Of a stretch of 64,000 nt of DNA, positions 37,276-45,401 are shown piece after piece. The position numbers and the translations under genes are program-made. Below the pieces are notes generated by a model. The model saw only the letters and a program-made list of their open reading frames with translations, searched no databases and had not been told where the DNA came from. How positions within the stretch are numbered: the first letter of the stretch is position 1; each line of letters opens with the position of its first letter. This DNA is from CADEFQ01 sp050249415 (GTDB lineage: Bacteria > Pseudomonadota > Gammaproteobacteria > Steroidobacterales > Steroidobacteraceae): the NCBI GenBank assembly GCA_050249415.1, contig JBFWQO010000004.1:186001-250000 (forward strand), given 5' to 3'.

Positions 37276-38157
37276 ATGTTTTCAGGCAGTTTCGTCGCCG
37301 CCGTCACGCCTATGCGGCAGGGCGGCACGATCGATCTTGCGGCGTGGCTGCGACTCATCGATTTCCACGCGTTGAACGGCACGCGCGGCTTCGTCGTCGG
37401 CGGCACGACGGGCGAGTCCGCGATGCTGACCGATGCCGAGCTCGACGAGCTGACGCGCGAGGCGGTGCGCCACGCGGCCGGCCGACTCGCCGTGATCGCG
37501 GGCGCGGGAACGAGCGGCACCGCGGCCACGGTGGCGCGCGTCGCGCGCCTGTCGACGCTCGGCGTCGATGGCCTCCTCATCGTGACGCCCGCCTATGTCC
37601 GGCCGACGCAGGAGGGGCTCTACCGCCACTACGAGGCGGTGTCGGCCGCGAGTGGCGTGCCCGTGATCATGTACAACGTGCCGTCGCGCACGGCCGTCGA
37701 CCTGCTGCCGGTTACGGTCGCGCGGCTCGCGGCGCTGCCCCGTATCGTGGCGATCAAGGAAGCCGTCGGCTCGATGGACCGCGTCGGGGAACTCGTGCGC
37801 CTCGTGCCGAAAGGATTCACGGTGCTGAGCGGCGATGACGCGACCGCACGCGAGGCCGTCGCGCACGGCGCCCGGGGGGTCGTCTCCGTGACCGCCAACG
37901 TGGCTCCCCGGCAGGTGGCAGACGTGATGGCGGCCGCCCTCGCCGGTGAAGCGGCGCGCGCGGCGGACCTGGATGCGCGCCTGGCGGACCTGCACGAAAC
38001 TCTTTTCGTCGAACCGAATCCGATCCCGGTGAAATGGATCGCACATCGCCTCGGGCTCGTGCCGGCCGGGCTGCGCCTGCCGCTGACCGCGCTCGAACCC
38101 GTGCACGAGGCTCCGCTGCGCCGTGCGATGATGGCTGCCGGCATTGCCTGCGATTGA
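37276..38157 (+). CDS. dapA: 4-hydroxy-tetrahydrodipicolinate synthase
   Basis: DapA condenses pyruvate with aspartate semialdehyde in lysine and diaminopimelate synthesis. The 293-residue TIM-barrel has GSFVAAVTPMRQGG, GTTGESAMLTDAE, VTPAYVRPTQEGLYRHY, the catalytic Tyr in IMYNVPSRTAVDLLP and the Schiff-base Lys in VAIKEAVGSMDR, then VLSGDDATAREAV. It lacks a clear ribosome-binding site. A small lipoprotein gene follows, as bamC/dapX does in related genomes. Confidence 0.95.
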   Translation: MFSGSFVAAVTPMRQGGTIDLAAWLRLIDFHALNGTRGFVVGGTTGESAMLTDAELDELTREAVRHAAGRLAVIAGAGTSGTAATVARVARLSTLGVDGLLIVTPAYVRPTQEGLYRHYEAVSAASGVPVIMYNVPSRTAVDLLPVTVARLAALPRIVAIKEAVGSMDRVGELVRLVPKGFTVLSGDDATAREAVAHGARGVVSVTANVAPRQVADVMAAALAGEAARAADLDARLADLHETLFVEPNPIPVKWIAHRLGLVPAGLRLPLTALEPVHEAPLRRAMMAAGIACD

Positions 38158-38167
38158 GGGACCCCGC

Positions 38168-38443
38168 ATGAGACACTGGCTGATCGTCTTCCTGGCCGCC
38201 ACGACGCTCGGCGCGTGCCGCTCGATGGGGGGCGGCTGCGGGGCGCCGCCCGAGTACACGAATTCGGACAGCATTCCGCCGCTCGAGGTGCCGCCCGGCA
38301 TGGACTTGCCGAACACGCGCGGCGCGTTGCGCATCCCCGAACTCGACACGCCGGAGCGCCCGCGCGGCCCCGACGAACCCTGCCTCGACCAGCCGCCGAA
38401 GTATGTGCCACCCGCGAAGCCGGCGCCGCAACCCCAGGCCTGA
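38168..38443 (+). CDS. Small lipoprotein (DapX/BamC N-terminus-like)
   Basis: A 91-residue predicted lipoprotein. The signal peptide ends in the lipobox TLGACRS (Cys17). The mature part is short and Pro-rich, with PPLEVPPGMDLPNTRGALRIPELD, which resembles the N-terminal region of BamC (DapX), a gene that commonly follows dapA. The helix-grip domains of BamC are absent. It lies 10 nt after dapA and is probably in its operon. The role is unknown. Confidence 0.78.
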   Translation: MRHWLIVFLAATTLGACRSMGGGCGAPPEYTNSDSIPPLEVPPGMDLPNTRGALRIPELDTPERPRGPDEPCLDQPPKYVPPAKPAPQPQA

Positions 38444-38452
38444 CAAGCCTGA

Positions 38453-38458
38453 TATCAT
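38453..38458 (+). promoter_or_regulatory. Possible -10 box (TATCAT) for tRNA-Ser
   Basis: TATCAT, preceded by TGA, lies 28 nt before the mature tRNA 5' end, in the 43-nt gap after the lipoprotein gene. No strong -35 box is seen. Confidence 0.35.
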
Positions 38459-38486
38459 GTCCGATTGTCCGTAATTCATTGATTCC

Positions 38487-38577
38487 GGAGAGGTGGCCGA
38501 GCGGTTGAAGGCACTTCGTTGGAAGCGAAGCAACATCCAAAAGGTGTTCGAGGGTTCGAATCCCTCCCTCTCCGCCA
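38487..38577 (+). tRNA. tRNA-Ser (anticodon GGA)
   Basis: A class II tRNA of 91 nt including an encoded CCA. The acceptor stem GGAGAGG pairs with CCTCTCC, followed by discriminator G and CCA. The anticodon stem CTTCG/CGAAG (38514-38530) encloses loop TTGGAAG with anticodon GGA (38521-38523). A long variable arm and a T arm GGTTCGAATCC follow. It reads UCC/UCU serine codons. It sits directly before the 4.5S RNA gene, as in many Gammaproteobacteria. Confidence 0.97.
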
Positions 38578-38604
38578 CTGTGGATACGTAGGGACGATCA
38601 TGGT

Positions 38605-38711
<107 letters not shown>

Positions 38712-38729
38712 GCCGCCACTCGTGAAACC

Positions 38730-40352
38730 ATGAGCTACACCGCACTCGCACGCAAATGGCGGCCCCGGCGCTTCGGCGACCTCGTGGGGCAGGAGCATGT
38801 CGTCAAGGCGCTCGCCAACGCGCTGACGGAAAACCGCGTCCATCACGCGTTCCTGTTCAGCGGCACGCGCGGTGTCGGCAAGACCACCATCGCGCGGATC
38901 CTCGCCAAGTGCCTCAATTGCGAAACCGGGGTCACCGCCGAGCCGTGCGGCCAGTGCGCCGCGTGCCGCGCGATCGACGAGGGGCGCTTCGTCGACCTGA
39001 TCGAGGTCGACGCCGCGTCGCGCACCAAGGTCGACGACACACGCGAGCTCCTCGAGAACGTGCAGTACACGCCCGCGGCGGGCCGCTACAAGGTGTACCT
39101 GATCGACGAAGTGCACATGCTCTCGCAGCATTCGTTCAATGCGCTGCTGAAGACCCTCGAGGAGCCGCCGCCGCACGTCAAGTTCCTGCTCGCGACCACC
39201 GATCCGCAGAGGCTCCCGGTCACGGTGCTGTCGCGCTGCCTGCAATTCAACCTGAAGCGCCTGCCCGTCGCGTCGATCGCCGCGCGGATGGCGGAGATCC
39301 TCGCGGCCGAGAGCGTGCCCGCCGAACCCGCGGCACTGACGGCGCTGGCGCACGCGGCCGACGGCAGCCTGCGCGACGGCCTGTCGCTGCTCGACCAGCT
39401 GATCGCCTTCGGCGGCGGTGCCGTGACGGCCGCGGCGGCCGGTGAAATGCTCGGCACGATCGACCGGGATCGCGTCGCGGCGATTGCCGATGCGATTGCG
39501 ACGGGCGACGCCGCGCGGGTCATCGAGGCGGCGCGCGCCCTCGAGGAATGGGCGCCGGATTACGGCGCCGTGCTCGATGAGCTCGCGAGCGTGCTCGTGT
39601 GCACGGCGCTCAGGCAGGCGGTGCCCGATTACGACCTGGCCGAGCGCGCGGATGCCGCGCTCATCGAGCGCCTCGCCGCAGCGATCGCGCCGGATGACGT
39701 GCAGCTCTACTACCAGGCGGCGATCATCGGCCGGCGCGATCTGCCGCTCGCGCCGGACCCGCGCACCGGTTTCGACATGGTGCTCCTGCGCATGCTCGCG
39801 TTTCGCTACGGCGCGGCGCAGTCCGCGTCGCAGCCACCGGGCCGTGCTGCCGGCGCCGCGACCCGCGCCAGGGGGCAGGCAGCCCCTTCACGCGGCGCGC
39901 CTGTGGCGGCGCCCGTGCCCGCGGCGGCGTCCGCGCGCTCGGCGGCACCGCGGCCCTCTGCGGCCCTGTCGGCGTCGAGCTGGCCGCAGGTTGCCGCCGA
40001 ACTCGACATCACGGGGCCCGCGCGCCAGCTCGCCGCGAACTGCGCATTTCTTGCGCGCCAGGGCAATGTCGTGAAGCTCGGGCTCGACGCACGCCACGAA
40101 ACGATGCGCACGAAGACGCAGGAGGACCGCGTGGCGCAGGCGCTGTCGCGCCGGCTCGGCGAAGACGTGCGCATCGAGATAGAAATCGTCGAGGCGCCGA
40201 CGGAGACGCTCGCGGCGGATCGCGAGCGCCGGTCGGCCGACGAACTCGAGGCGGCACGCGCCACGCTCGCCGGCGACCCGGCGGTGCGTGCGCTGCAGGA
40301 ACGGTTCGGCGCCACACTGCACCCCGATACGGTGCGGCCCACAGGCAAGTGA
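38730..40352 (+). CDS. dnaX: DNA polymerase III subunits gamma and tau
   Basis: DnaX is the clamp-loader ATPase. The 540-residue protein has MSYTALARKWRPRRFGDLVGQ, Walker A FSGTRGVGKTTIARIL (about residues 43-58), zinc Cys in CLNCETG and CGQCAAC, Walker B YLIDEVHMLS and sensor LLATTDPQRLPVTVLSRC. An Ala/Pro-rich linker (about 365-415) leads to the tau-specific C-terminal domain. I saw no A-rich slippery heptamer like the one that makes gamma in E. coli. It heads dnaX-ybaB-recR. Confidence 0.96.
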   Translation: MSYTALARKWRPRRFGDLVGQEHVVKALANALTENRVHHAFLFSGTRGVGKTTIARILAKCLNCETGVTAEPCGQCAACRAIDEGRFVDLIEVDAASRTKVDDTRELLENVQYTPAAGRYKVYLIDEVHMLSQHSFNALLKTLEEPPPHVKFLLATTDPQRLPVTVLSRCLQFNLKRLPVASIAARMAEILAAESVPAEPAALTALAHAADGSLRDGLSLLDQLIAFGGGAVTAAAAGEMLGTIDRDRVAAIADAIATGDAARVIEAARALEEWAPDYGAVLDELASVLVCTALRQAVPDYDLAERADAALIERLAAAIAPDDVQLYYQAAIIGRRDLPLAPDPRTGFDMVLLRMLAFRYGAAQSASQPPGRAAGAATRARGQAAPSRGAPVAAPVPAAASARSAAPRPSAALSASSWPQVAAELDITGPARQLAANCAFLARQGNVVKLGLDARHETMRTKTQEDRVAQALSRRLGEDVRIEIEIVEAPTETLAADRERRSADELEAARATLAGDPAVRALQERFGATLHPDTVRPTGK

Positions 40353-40361
40353 GAGGACAGC

Positions 40362-40685
40362 ATGGCCCAGAATTTCGGCAACATGATGAAGCAGGCCCAG
40401 GCGCTGCAGGCGAACATGCAGAAGGCGCAGGCCGAGATCGCGAACCTCGAGGTCACCGGCGAGTCCGGCGGCGGCATGGTGAAAGTCACGATGACCGGCA
40501 AGCACGACGTCAAGCGGGTGCAGATCGAGCCGGCCGTGATCGGCGAGGACCGCGAGATGCTCGAGGACCTGATCGCGGCCGCGATCAACGACGCGGTGAA
40601 GAAGGTCGAACAGCGCTCGGCCGAGAAGATGTCGGGCCTGATGGCCGGCCTGCAATTGCCACCGGGCATGAAGCTGCCGTTCTGA
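40362..40685 (+). CDS. ybaB: Nucleoid-associated protein YbaB/EbfC
   Basis: A 107-residue DNA-binding protein that forms a tweezer-like dimer. Signatures are NFGNMMKQAQALQANMQKAQAEI, VTGESGGGMVKVTMTGKHDVKRVQIEP and LIAAAINDAVKKVEQ, with a C-terminal MAGLQLPPGMKLPF. It lies 9 nt after dnaX with GAGAGGA before the ATG, and 13 nt before recR, the conserved order. Confidence 0.96.
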   Translation: MAQNFGNMMKQAQALQANMQKAQAEIANLEVTGESGGGMVKVTMTGKHDVKRVQIEPAVIGEDREMLEDLIAAAINDAVKKVEQRSAEKMSGLMAGLQLPPGMKLPF

Positions 40686-40698
40686 GCGCGCGCGCCGC

Positions 40699-41298
40699 AT
40701 GAAGCACTCGCCGGCACTCGCGGGCCTGATCGACGCGCTGCGCACGCTGCCGGGCGTTGGGCCGAAGAGCGCACAGCGCATGGCTTTCCACCTGCTGCAG
40801 GAGGGCAGGGCCGGTGCGGGCGCGCTCGCGAGTTCGCTCGCCACGGCGCTCGCGACGGTCCGCCGCTGCGACCGCTGCCGCATGCTGACCGAAGCATCGC
40901 TGTGCGCGATCTGCGAGAACCCGCGACGCGACGCGGCGCTGCTGTGCGTCGTCGAATCCCCCGCGGACGTCGTCGCGATCGAATCCTCGGGCAGCTATCG
41001 CGGGCGCTACTTCGTGTTGATGGGGCACCTGTCGCCGCTCGACGGCATCGGGCCCGAGCAGCTCGGTATCGGCGAGCTCGAGGCGCTGCTCGCGCAGCAG
41101 GGCCTGCGGGAGATGATTCTTGCGACGAACCCGACCGTGGAGGGCGAGGCCACCGCGCACTTCCTCTCCGAGGTGGCGCGCCGCCACGGCATCGCCGCGA
41201 CCCGCATCGCGCACGGCGTGCCGATCGGTGGCGAGCTCGAGTACGTGGACGGCGGCACGCTCGCGCACGCCCTCGCCGGGCGCCAGTCGATCGGGTGA
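40699..41298 (+). CDS. recR: Recombination mediator RecR
   Basis: RecR works with RecO and RecF to load RecA at gaps. The 199-residue protein has the HhH region LRTLPGVGPKSAQRMAFHLL, a Cys4 zinc finger (CDRCRMLTEASLCAIC, residues 57-72) and a Toprim domain with LCVVESPADVVAIE and ATNPTVEGEATAHFL. The end lies just before the GNAT gene. Confidence 0.96.
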   Translation: MKHSPALAGLIDALRTLPGVGPKSAQRMAFHLLQEGRAGAGALASSLATALATVRRCDRCRMLTEASLCAICENPRRDAALLCVVESPADVVAIESSGSYRGRYFVLMGHLSPLDGIGPEQLGIGELEALLAQQGLREMILATNPTVEGEATAHFLSEVARRHGIAATRIAHGVPIGGELEYVDGGTLAHALAGRQSIG

Positions 41299-41302
41299 CC
41301 GC

Positions 41303-42004
41303 ATGGGGACGCCGCCGCTCGACAACCCGATGTGGACGGCACTCACGACCCGCCAGCGGCGTTTTGCGCTCGGCACGGGACCCGTGCGGCGCTATCCGCG
41401 CGATGTCGCGCCCTTCGTCGCGGTGGCGCACGCCGGCGTCGCTGCCGCTGCCGATCTCGAGGCATGGGTCGAGCCCGGCGAAGCGGTCTATGTCGTCGGT
41501 GTCGCGCCCGAGTGGCCGCAGGGCTGGCAGGTGCTCGCGACGGGCTCCATCCTGCAGATGATGCGCGCATCGGCGTCGTCGACCACGGCGCACGAGTCGC
41601 GCGCGGTGCCGGGCACCGGCTGGGTCGAACTCGGCGAACGCGACCTGCCGGCGATGCTCGCGCTCACGGCGCAGGTCTACCCCGAGTTCTTCCGCGCGCG
41701 CACGCGCGAACTCGGACGCTACATCGGCCTGTGGCAGGGCGGCACGCTCGCCGCCATGGCGGGGGAGCGGCTCGAGGTCGATGGCCGGGTCGAGATCAGC
41801 GCCGTGTGCACGCATCCGGGGCATACCGGGCGTGGCCATGCGGCGGCGCTGATGGGTGTGCTGATCGAAGGGATCGTGGCGCGTGGTGCCACGCCGTTCC
41901 TGCACGTGAGCGACCACAACCGGCGCGCGATCGAACTCTATCGGCGGCTCGGGTTCGTCGAGTCGACGCGACTCGACCTGTGGAAGGTGCAGCGGCCGGC
42001 GTAG
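41303..42004 (+). CDS. GNAT-family N-acetyltransferase
   Basis: A 233-residue protein. The C-terminal half (residues 110-225) is a GNAT domain with the acetyl-CoA loop VCTHPGHTGRGHAAALMGVLIEGIVARG, then FLHVSDHNRRAIELYRRLGFVESTRLDLWKV. The N-terminal half (AYVVGV-like strands, WPQGWQVLATGSILQMM) may be a degenerate second GNAT-like domain. The substrate is unknown. The ATG lies 4 nt after recR and is probably co-transcribed. Confidence 0.87.
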   Translation: MGTPPLDNPMWTALTTRQRRFALGTGPVRRYPRDVAPFVAVAHAGVAAAADLEAWVEPGEAVYVVGVAPEWPQGWQVLATGSILQMMRASASSTTAHESRAVPGTGWVELGERDLPAMLALTAQVYPEFFRARTRELGRYIGLWQGGTLAAMAGERLEVDGRVEISAVCTHPGHTGRGHAAALMGVLIEGIVARGATPFLHVSDHNRRAIELYRRLGFVESTRLDLWKVQRPA

Positions 42005-42020
42005 CCCGCGGCCGGCGCGG

Positions 42021-42956
42021 CTATCGGCTCGAGCGCGGCCGCCTGCCTGGACCGCGCGCCTCCGTCAATTGCTCGTAGAGGCGCCGCATGCGTCGATAGC
42101 TCTCGTGGCGGCGCGGCGCGAGCGTGCCGGCTGCGACCGCGGCGATGACGGCGCAGTCGGGCTCGCGCATGTGCCGGCAATCGAGGAAGCGGCACTGCGG
42201 CGCGAGCCACGCGACGTCCGCGTAGCCGAGCGTGCCCGGCTCGAGGTGATCGATGGCGGGCGAGAAGTCGCGCACGCCCGGCGAGTCGATCAGCCGGCCG
42301 CCACCCGGCAGGTCGTAGAGGCGCGCGGCCGTGGTCGTGTGCCGGCCTTCCCCGGTCTGGCGCACGAGTTCCGCCGTCTCGATGGCGGCGTCGGGCACGA
42401 GCGCATTCACGAGCGAGGACTTGCCGACGCCCGACTGGCCGACGAGCACGGCGGTCGCCGATCGCAGCAGCGCGCGCAGGCGATCGACACCGTCGCCGGT
42501 CGCGGCGGCGCAGGCGAGGGTGCTCGCGCCGATCGACTCATAGGCAGCGAGCGTCTCCAGGGTGGCGCTGTCGTGGCCGAGGTCCGCCTTGTTCGCGACC
42601 AGCACCGAGGCGATACCGCTCGACGCCGCCGCGGCGAAGTACCGGTCGATCACGAACAGGTCCGGCGCCGGGCGCGGCGCGATCACCGCGACGAGATGCG
42701 TGACATTGGCGACGACGAGTTCCGCGCCGCCGCGCAGGTTCGAGCGCCACAGGGCGGTGCGCCGCGGCAGTACGTCGACGGCGTGGACTTCCTCGTGGCG
42801 GGCGTCGCGCTCGCAGCGGACACGATCACCGCAGGCGATCGCGAGCTTGCGGCCGCGCGGGCGCGCCTCGTGCACCGCGCCGCCGTCGTCCCGCACGCGC
42901 AGGCGCCGTCCGAATGCGGCGATGACGTCGGCTTCGAATGCGTTGAGGGTCATCAT
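42021..42956 (-). CDS. rsgA: Ribosome small-subunit GTPase RsgA
   Basis: RsgA releases RbfA late in 30S assembly. The 311-residue protein has an N-terminal OB fold and a circularly permuted GTPase domain: NKADLG (G4) comes before the P-loop VLVGQSGVGKSSLVNAL and LIDSPGVRDFSP (G3). The C-terminal zinc site is CRFLDCRHMREPDC. The start is ATG-ATG (42956 or 42953). It is divergent from orn, the usual gammaproteobacterial arrangement. Confidence 0.95.
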   Translation of the reverse strand: MMTLNAFEADVIAAFGRRLRVRDDGGAVHEARPRGRKLAIACGDRVRCERDARHEEVHAVDVLPRRTALWRSNLRGGAELVVANVTHLVAVIAPRPAPDLFVIDRYFAAAASSGIASVLVANKADLGHDSATLETLAAYESIGASTLACAAATGDGVDRLRALLRSATAVLVGQSGVGKSSLVNALVPDAAIETAELVRQTGEGRHTTTAARLYDLPGGGRLIDSPGVRDFSPAIDHLEPGTLGYADVAWLAPQCRFLDCRHMREPDCAVIAAVAAGTLAPRRHESYRRMRRLYEQLTEARGPGRRPRSSR

Positions 42957-42984
42957 GTCGCGCGGCGGGGAGCGTATCGTTTGC

Positions 42985-42990
42985 TAGAAT
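42985..42990 (+). promoter_or_regulatory. Extended -10 box (TGCTAGAAT) for orn
   Basis: TAGAAT with TGC directly upstream lies 30 nt before the orn ATG, so a short leader of about 24 nt is expected. It sits in the 64-nt gap to divergent rsgA. Confidence 0.55.
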
Positions 42991-43020
42991 TTGCGACAAC
43001 TCCCGCGCCGTGGCCCGAGC

Positions 43021-43578
43021 ATGCCCGTACCCGATGCACTGATCTGGATCGATCTCGAGATGACCGGCCTCGTGCCCGGGTCGGATGTCATCATCGAGAT
43101 CGCGACGGTCGTGACCTCCGCGACACTCGAGGTGATCGCCGAGGGGCCGGTGCTCGCCATCCACCAGCCCGACGACGTGCTCGCGCGCATGGACGAGTGG
43201 AACCAGCGGCATCACGGCGCCTCGGGCCTGCTCGGGCGTGTGCGCGCGAGCAGGGTGTCGGCCGCCGAGGCGGAGCGCGCGACACTCGGGTTCCTCGCGC
43301 AGCACATCGGCGCGGGCGTGTCGCCCATGTGCGGCAACAGCATCTGCCAGGACCGGCGTTTCCTCGCGCACGGGATGCCCTCGCTCGAGCGCTATTTCCA
43401 CTACCGCAACCTCGACGTCAGCACGGTCAAGGAACTGGCGCGCCGCTGGGCGCCGAAGGTGCTCGAGGGCGTCGTGAAGCAGGGCGCGCACCTCGCGCTC
43501 GCGGACATCCACGAATCCATCGCGGAACTGCGCCATTACCGCCGGCATTTCGTCGCCCCGGAATACCGTGGCGACTGA
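43021..43578 (+). CDS. orn: Oligoribonuclease
   Basis: Orn degrades 2-5-nt RNAs, including pGpG from cyclic-di-GMP turnover. The 185-residue DEDDh exonuclease has LIWIDLEMTGL (Asp11, Glu13), GNSICQDRRFLAHGMPSLERYFHYRNLDVSTVKELARRW, and HLALADIHESIAELRHYR with the catalytic His and Asp. The ATG at 43021 begins the conserved fold; an upstream in-frame extension would be unconserved. The end overlaps the next gene by 11 nt. Confidence 0.95.
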   Translation: MPVPDALIWIDLEMTGLVPGSDVIIEIATVVTSATLEVIAEGPVLAIHQPDDVLARMDEWNQRHHGASGLLGRVRASRVSAAEAERATLGFLAQHIGAGVSPMCGNSICQDRRFLAHGMPSLERYFHYRNLDVSTVKELARRWAPKVLEGVVKQGAHLALADIHESIAELRHYRRHFVAPEYRGD

Positions 43579-44536
43579 GTCGCTGCCCGACTTCGCCGCG
43601 GTGGTCGCGGCGGCGGGCCGGCTGCAGGGCCGGGTGCGCCGCACGCCGGTGACGCGTTCGGACGCCTTCGATGCGCGTGCGGGGCGGCAGGTGTTCTTCA
43701 AGTGCGAGAACCTGCAGGCGGGCGGGGCGTTCAAGCTGCGGGGCGCGCTGAATGCGCTGCTCGCGTTGCCGGGCGATGCGCAAGTCACGCGCGTGGCGAC
43801 GCATTCATCCGGCAATCATGGCAATGCGCTCGCGATCGCGGCGCGTTCACTCGGTCTCGCGTGCACGGTGGTCGTGCCCGAAGGGTCGGTGCGGTCGAAG
43901 GTCGCGGCCATCGAGGCCGCGGGTGCGCGCGTCGTGTACTGCCGGCCGGGCATCGACGCCCGCGAAGCCGCGCTGGCCGAGGTGCTGGCGCGCGAGGGCG
44001 CGCATCCCGTGCACCCCTTCGACGATGCCGACGTGATCGCGGGGCAGGGCACGGCGGCGCTCGAGCTGCTCGCTGAACCGCTCGACCTCGAGTCGCTCAT
44101 CGCCCCCGTCGGCGGCGGGGGCCTGATCGGCGGCACGGCGCTGGCCGTGCGCGGGCTCACGGACGCGTGCACGGTGATCGGTGCGGAACCCGCCGCGGCC
44201 GACGATGCGTGGCGCTCGTTCACGAGCGGCCGGCGCGTCGGTGCAGGCGTTCCGGACACGATCGCCGACGGGCTGCGCGCTTCGATCGGCGTGCGCAATT
44301 TCGAGCTGCTGCGCAGCCACGTCGATGAAGTCGTCACGGTCGCGGAAGCGGACATCATCGCGGCGATGCGCATCGTGCTCGAAGACCTGAAGCTGCTGAT
44401 CGAGCCGTCATCCGCGGTGGCGGTCGCGGCCGTGCTGGGCGGGCGGGCGACGAAGCTCGGCCGCCGGGTCGGCGTGATCCTCTCGGGCGGCAACGTCGAT
44501 CTCGCACAATGCCCGTACCTCTCGGGGCGCGCGTGA
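43568..44536 (+). CDS. PLP-dependent serine/threonine dehydratase or racemase-like enzyme
   Basis: A 322-residue fold-type II PLP enzyme of the threonine dehydratase / serine racemase group. The PLP Lys is in GGAFKLRGALNAL (after FFKCENLQAGG), the phosphate-binding SSGNHGNAL follows, and the Gly-rich loop is VGGGGLIGG. There is no C-terminal ACT domain, so it is catabolic threonine deaminase-like, serine racemase-like or hydroxyaspartate dehydratase-like; the sequence alone does not decide. The GTG start overlaps orn by 11 nt. Confidence 0.85.
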   Translation: MATESLPDFAAVVAAAGRLQGRVRRTPVTRSDAFDARAGRQVFFKCENLQAGGAFKLRGALNALLALPGDAQVTRVATHSSGNHGNALAIAARSLGLACTVVVPEGSVRSKVAAIEAAGARVVYCRPGIDAREAALAEVLAREGAHPVHPFDDADVIAGQGTAALELLAEPLDLESLIAPVGGGGLIGGTALAVRGLTDACTVIGAEPAAADDAWRSFTSGRRVGAGVPDTIADGLRASIGVRNFELLRSHVDEVVTVAEADIIAAMRIVLEDLKLLIEPSSAVAVAAVLGGRATKLGRRVGVILSGGNVDLAQCPYLSGRA

Positions 44537-44937
44537 CGGAAGCGGCACGGTTCGTCGTCCACCGCGGCGGTTGCCACTGCGGCGCCGTGCACTTCGAGGT
44601 CGATGCCCCCGCGGCGATCGAGGCACTCGAATGCAATTGCTCGATCTGCCGCGCCACGGGCTTTCTGCACCTGATCGTGCCGAAATCGCGCTTCCGGCTG
44701 CGCGCGGGCGGAGAGGCCTTGCGCGAGTACACGTTCAACACGGGCACCGCGCGGCATCTGTTCTGTGGCACGTGCGGGGTGAAGTCGTTCTACGTGCCGC
44801 GCTCGCACCCGGACGGTTACAGCGTGAACGTGCGCTGCATCGAGCCGGGAACGATCGGGTCGCTGACCGTACGCGGGTTCGACGACACCCGGCGGACGGA
44901 GTCCGAGGCGCGCGTCCGGCACCTCACCGCGGAGTGA
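44533..44937 (+). CDS. GFA (glutathione-dependent formaldehyde-activating)-domain protein
   Basis: A 134-residue zinc-binding GFA-fold protein. The Cys motifs are GGCHCGAVHF, ECNCSICRATGF and FCGTCGVKSFYVPRS. Some members were named for glutathione-formaldehyde chemistry, but most have no known activity. The GTG at 44533 overlaps the previous stop (GTGA) and is preferred; an in-frame ATG at 44509 would add MPVPLGAR. Confidence 0.85.
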   Translation: MTEAARFVVHRGGCHCGAVHFEVDAPAAIEALECNCSICRATGFLHLIVPKSRFRLRAGGEALREYTFNTGTARHLFCGTCGVKSFYVPRSHPDGYSVNVRCIEPGTIGSLTVRGFDDTRRTESEARVRHLTAE

Positions 44938-45007
44938 GGCCGGGCGGCGCGTCAGCGCCCCATTCCGCGCAGGCAATGGCGGAGGCCGGCGGCACCAGCG
45001 AACGTGC

Positions 45008-45013
45008 TATCGT
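45008..45013 (+). promoter_or_regulatory. Extended -10 box (TGCTATCGT) 7 nt before a TTG start
   Basis: TATCGT with TGC upstream ends 7 nt before the TTG start of the DUF1304 gene. The geometry matches the other leaderless candidates. Confidence 0.4.
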
Positions 45014-45020
45014 CCGCCGC

Positions 45021-45380
45021 TTGAGCACCCTCGCGAATATCGTCGTTGCGCTCGTGGCCGTGCTGCACGTCTGGTTCGGCATCCTCGAGATGTTCCTGTG
45101 GGACAAGCCGGCGGGCCTGCGTGCGTTCGGGCACACGAGGGAGGCGGCCGCGGCTTCGAAGGTGCTGGCCGCGAACCAGGGGCTCTACAACGGCTTCCTT
45201 GCCGCGGGGCTCGCCTGGGGGCTCGCGCTCGGCGCCGCGGGATTGGGCGTGAAGGTGTTCTTTCTCGCATGCGTGCTGGTCGCGGGGCTCTATGGCGCCG
45301 CGACCGCGAGCCGCAAGATCCTCTACGTGCAGGCGCTGCCGGCTGCGGCTGGCCTCGCACTCCTGTGGTTCACGCGGTGA
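45021..45380 (+). CDS. DUF1304 membrane protein
   Basis: A 119-residue membrane protein of the DUF1304 family. It begins MSTLANIVVALVAVLHVWFGILEMFLWDKPAGLRAFGH and has VLAANQGLYNGFLAAGLAWGLALG, the family signature, plus two more helices ending ALLWFTR. Four helices are expected. The TTG at 45021 is the only plausible start that gives the full first helix. The function is unknown. Confidence 0.82.
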   Translation: MSTLANIVVALVAVLHVWFGILEMFLWDKPAGLRAFGHTREAAAASKVLAANQGLYNGFLAAGLAWGLALGAAGLGVKVFFLACVLVAGLYGAATASRKILYVQALPAAAGLALLWFTR

Positions 45381-45401
45381 GGGCGCCTGCCGCGCCGGGG
45401 C

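Noticed and set aside
38730..40352. Programmed frameshift site in dnaX
   Set aside because: I could not find an A-rich slippery heptamer in the region before the tau-specific part.
42021..45380. Possible genomic island of small enzymes after recR
   Set aside because: Base composition and codon use look like the surroundings, and no integrase, repeat or tRNA boundary is present.
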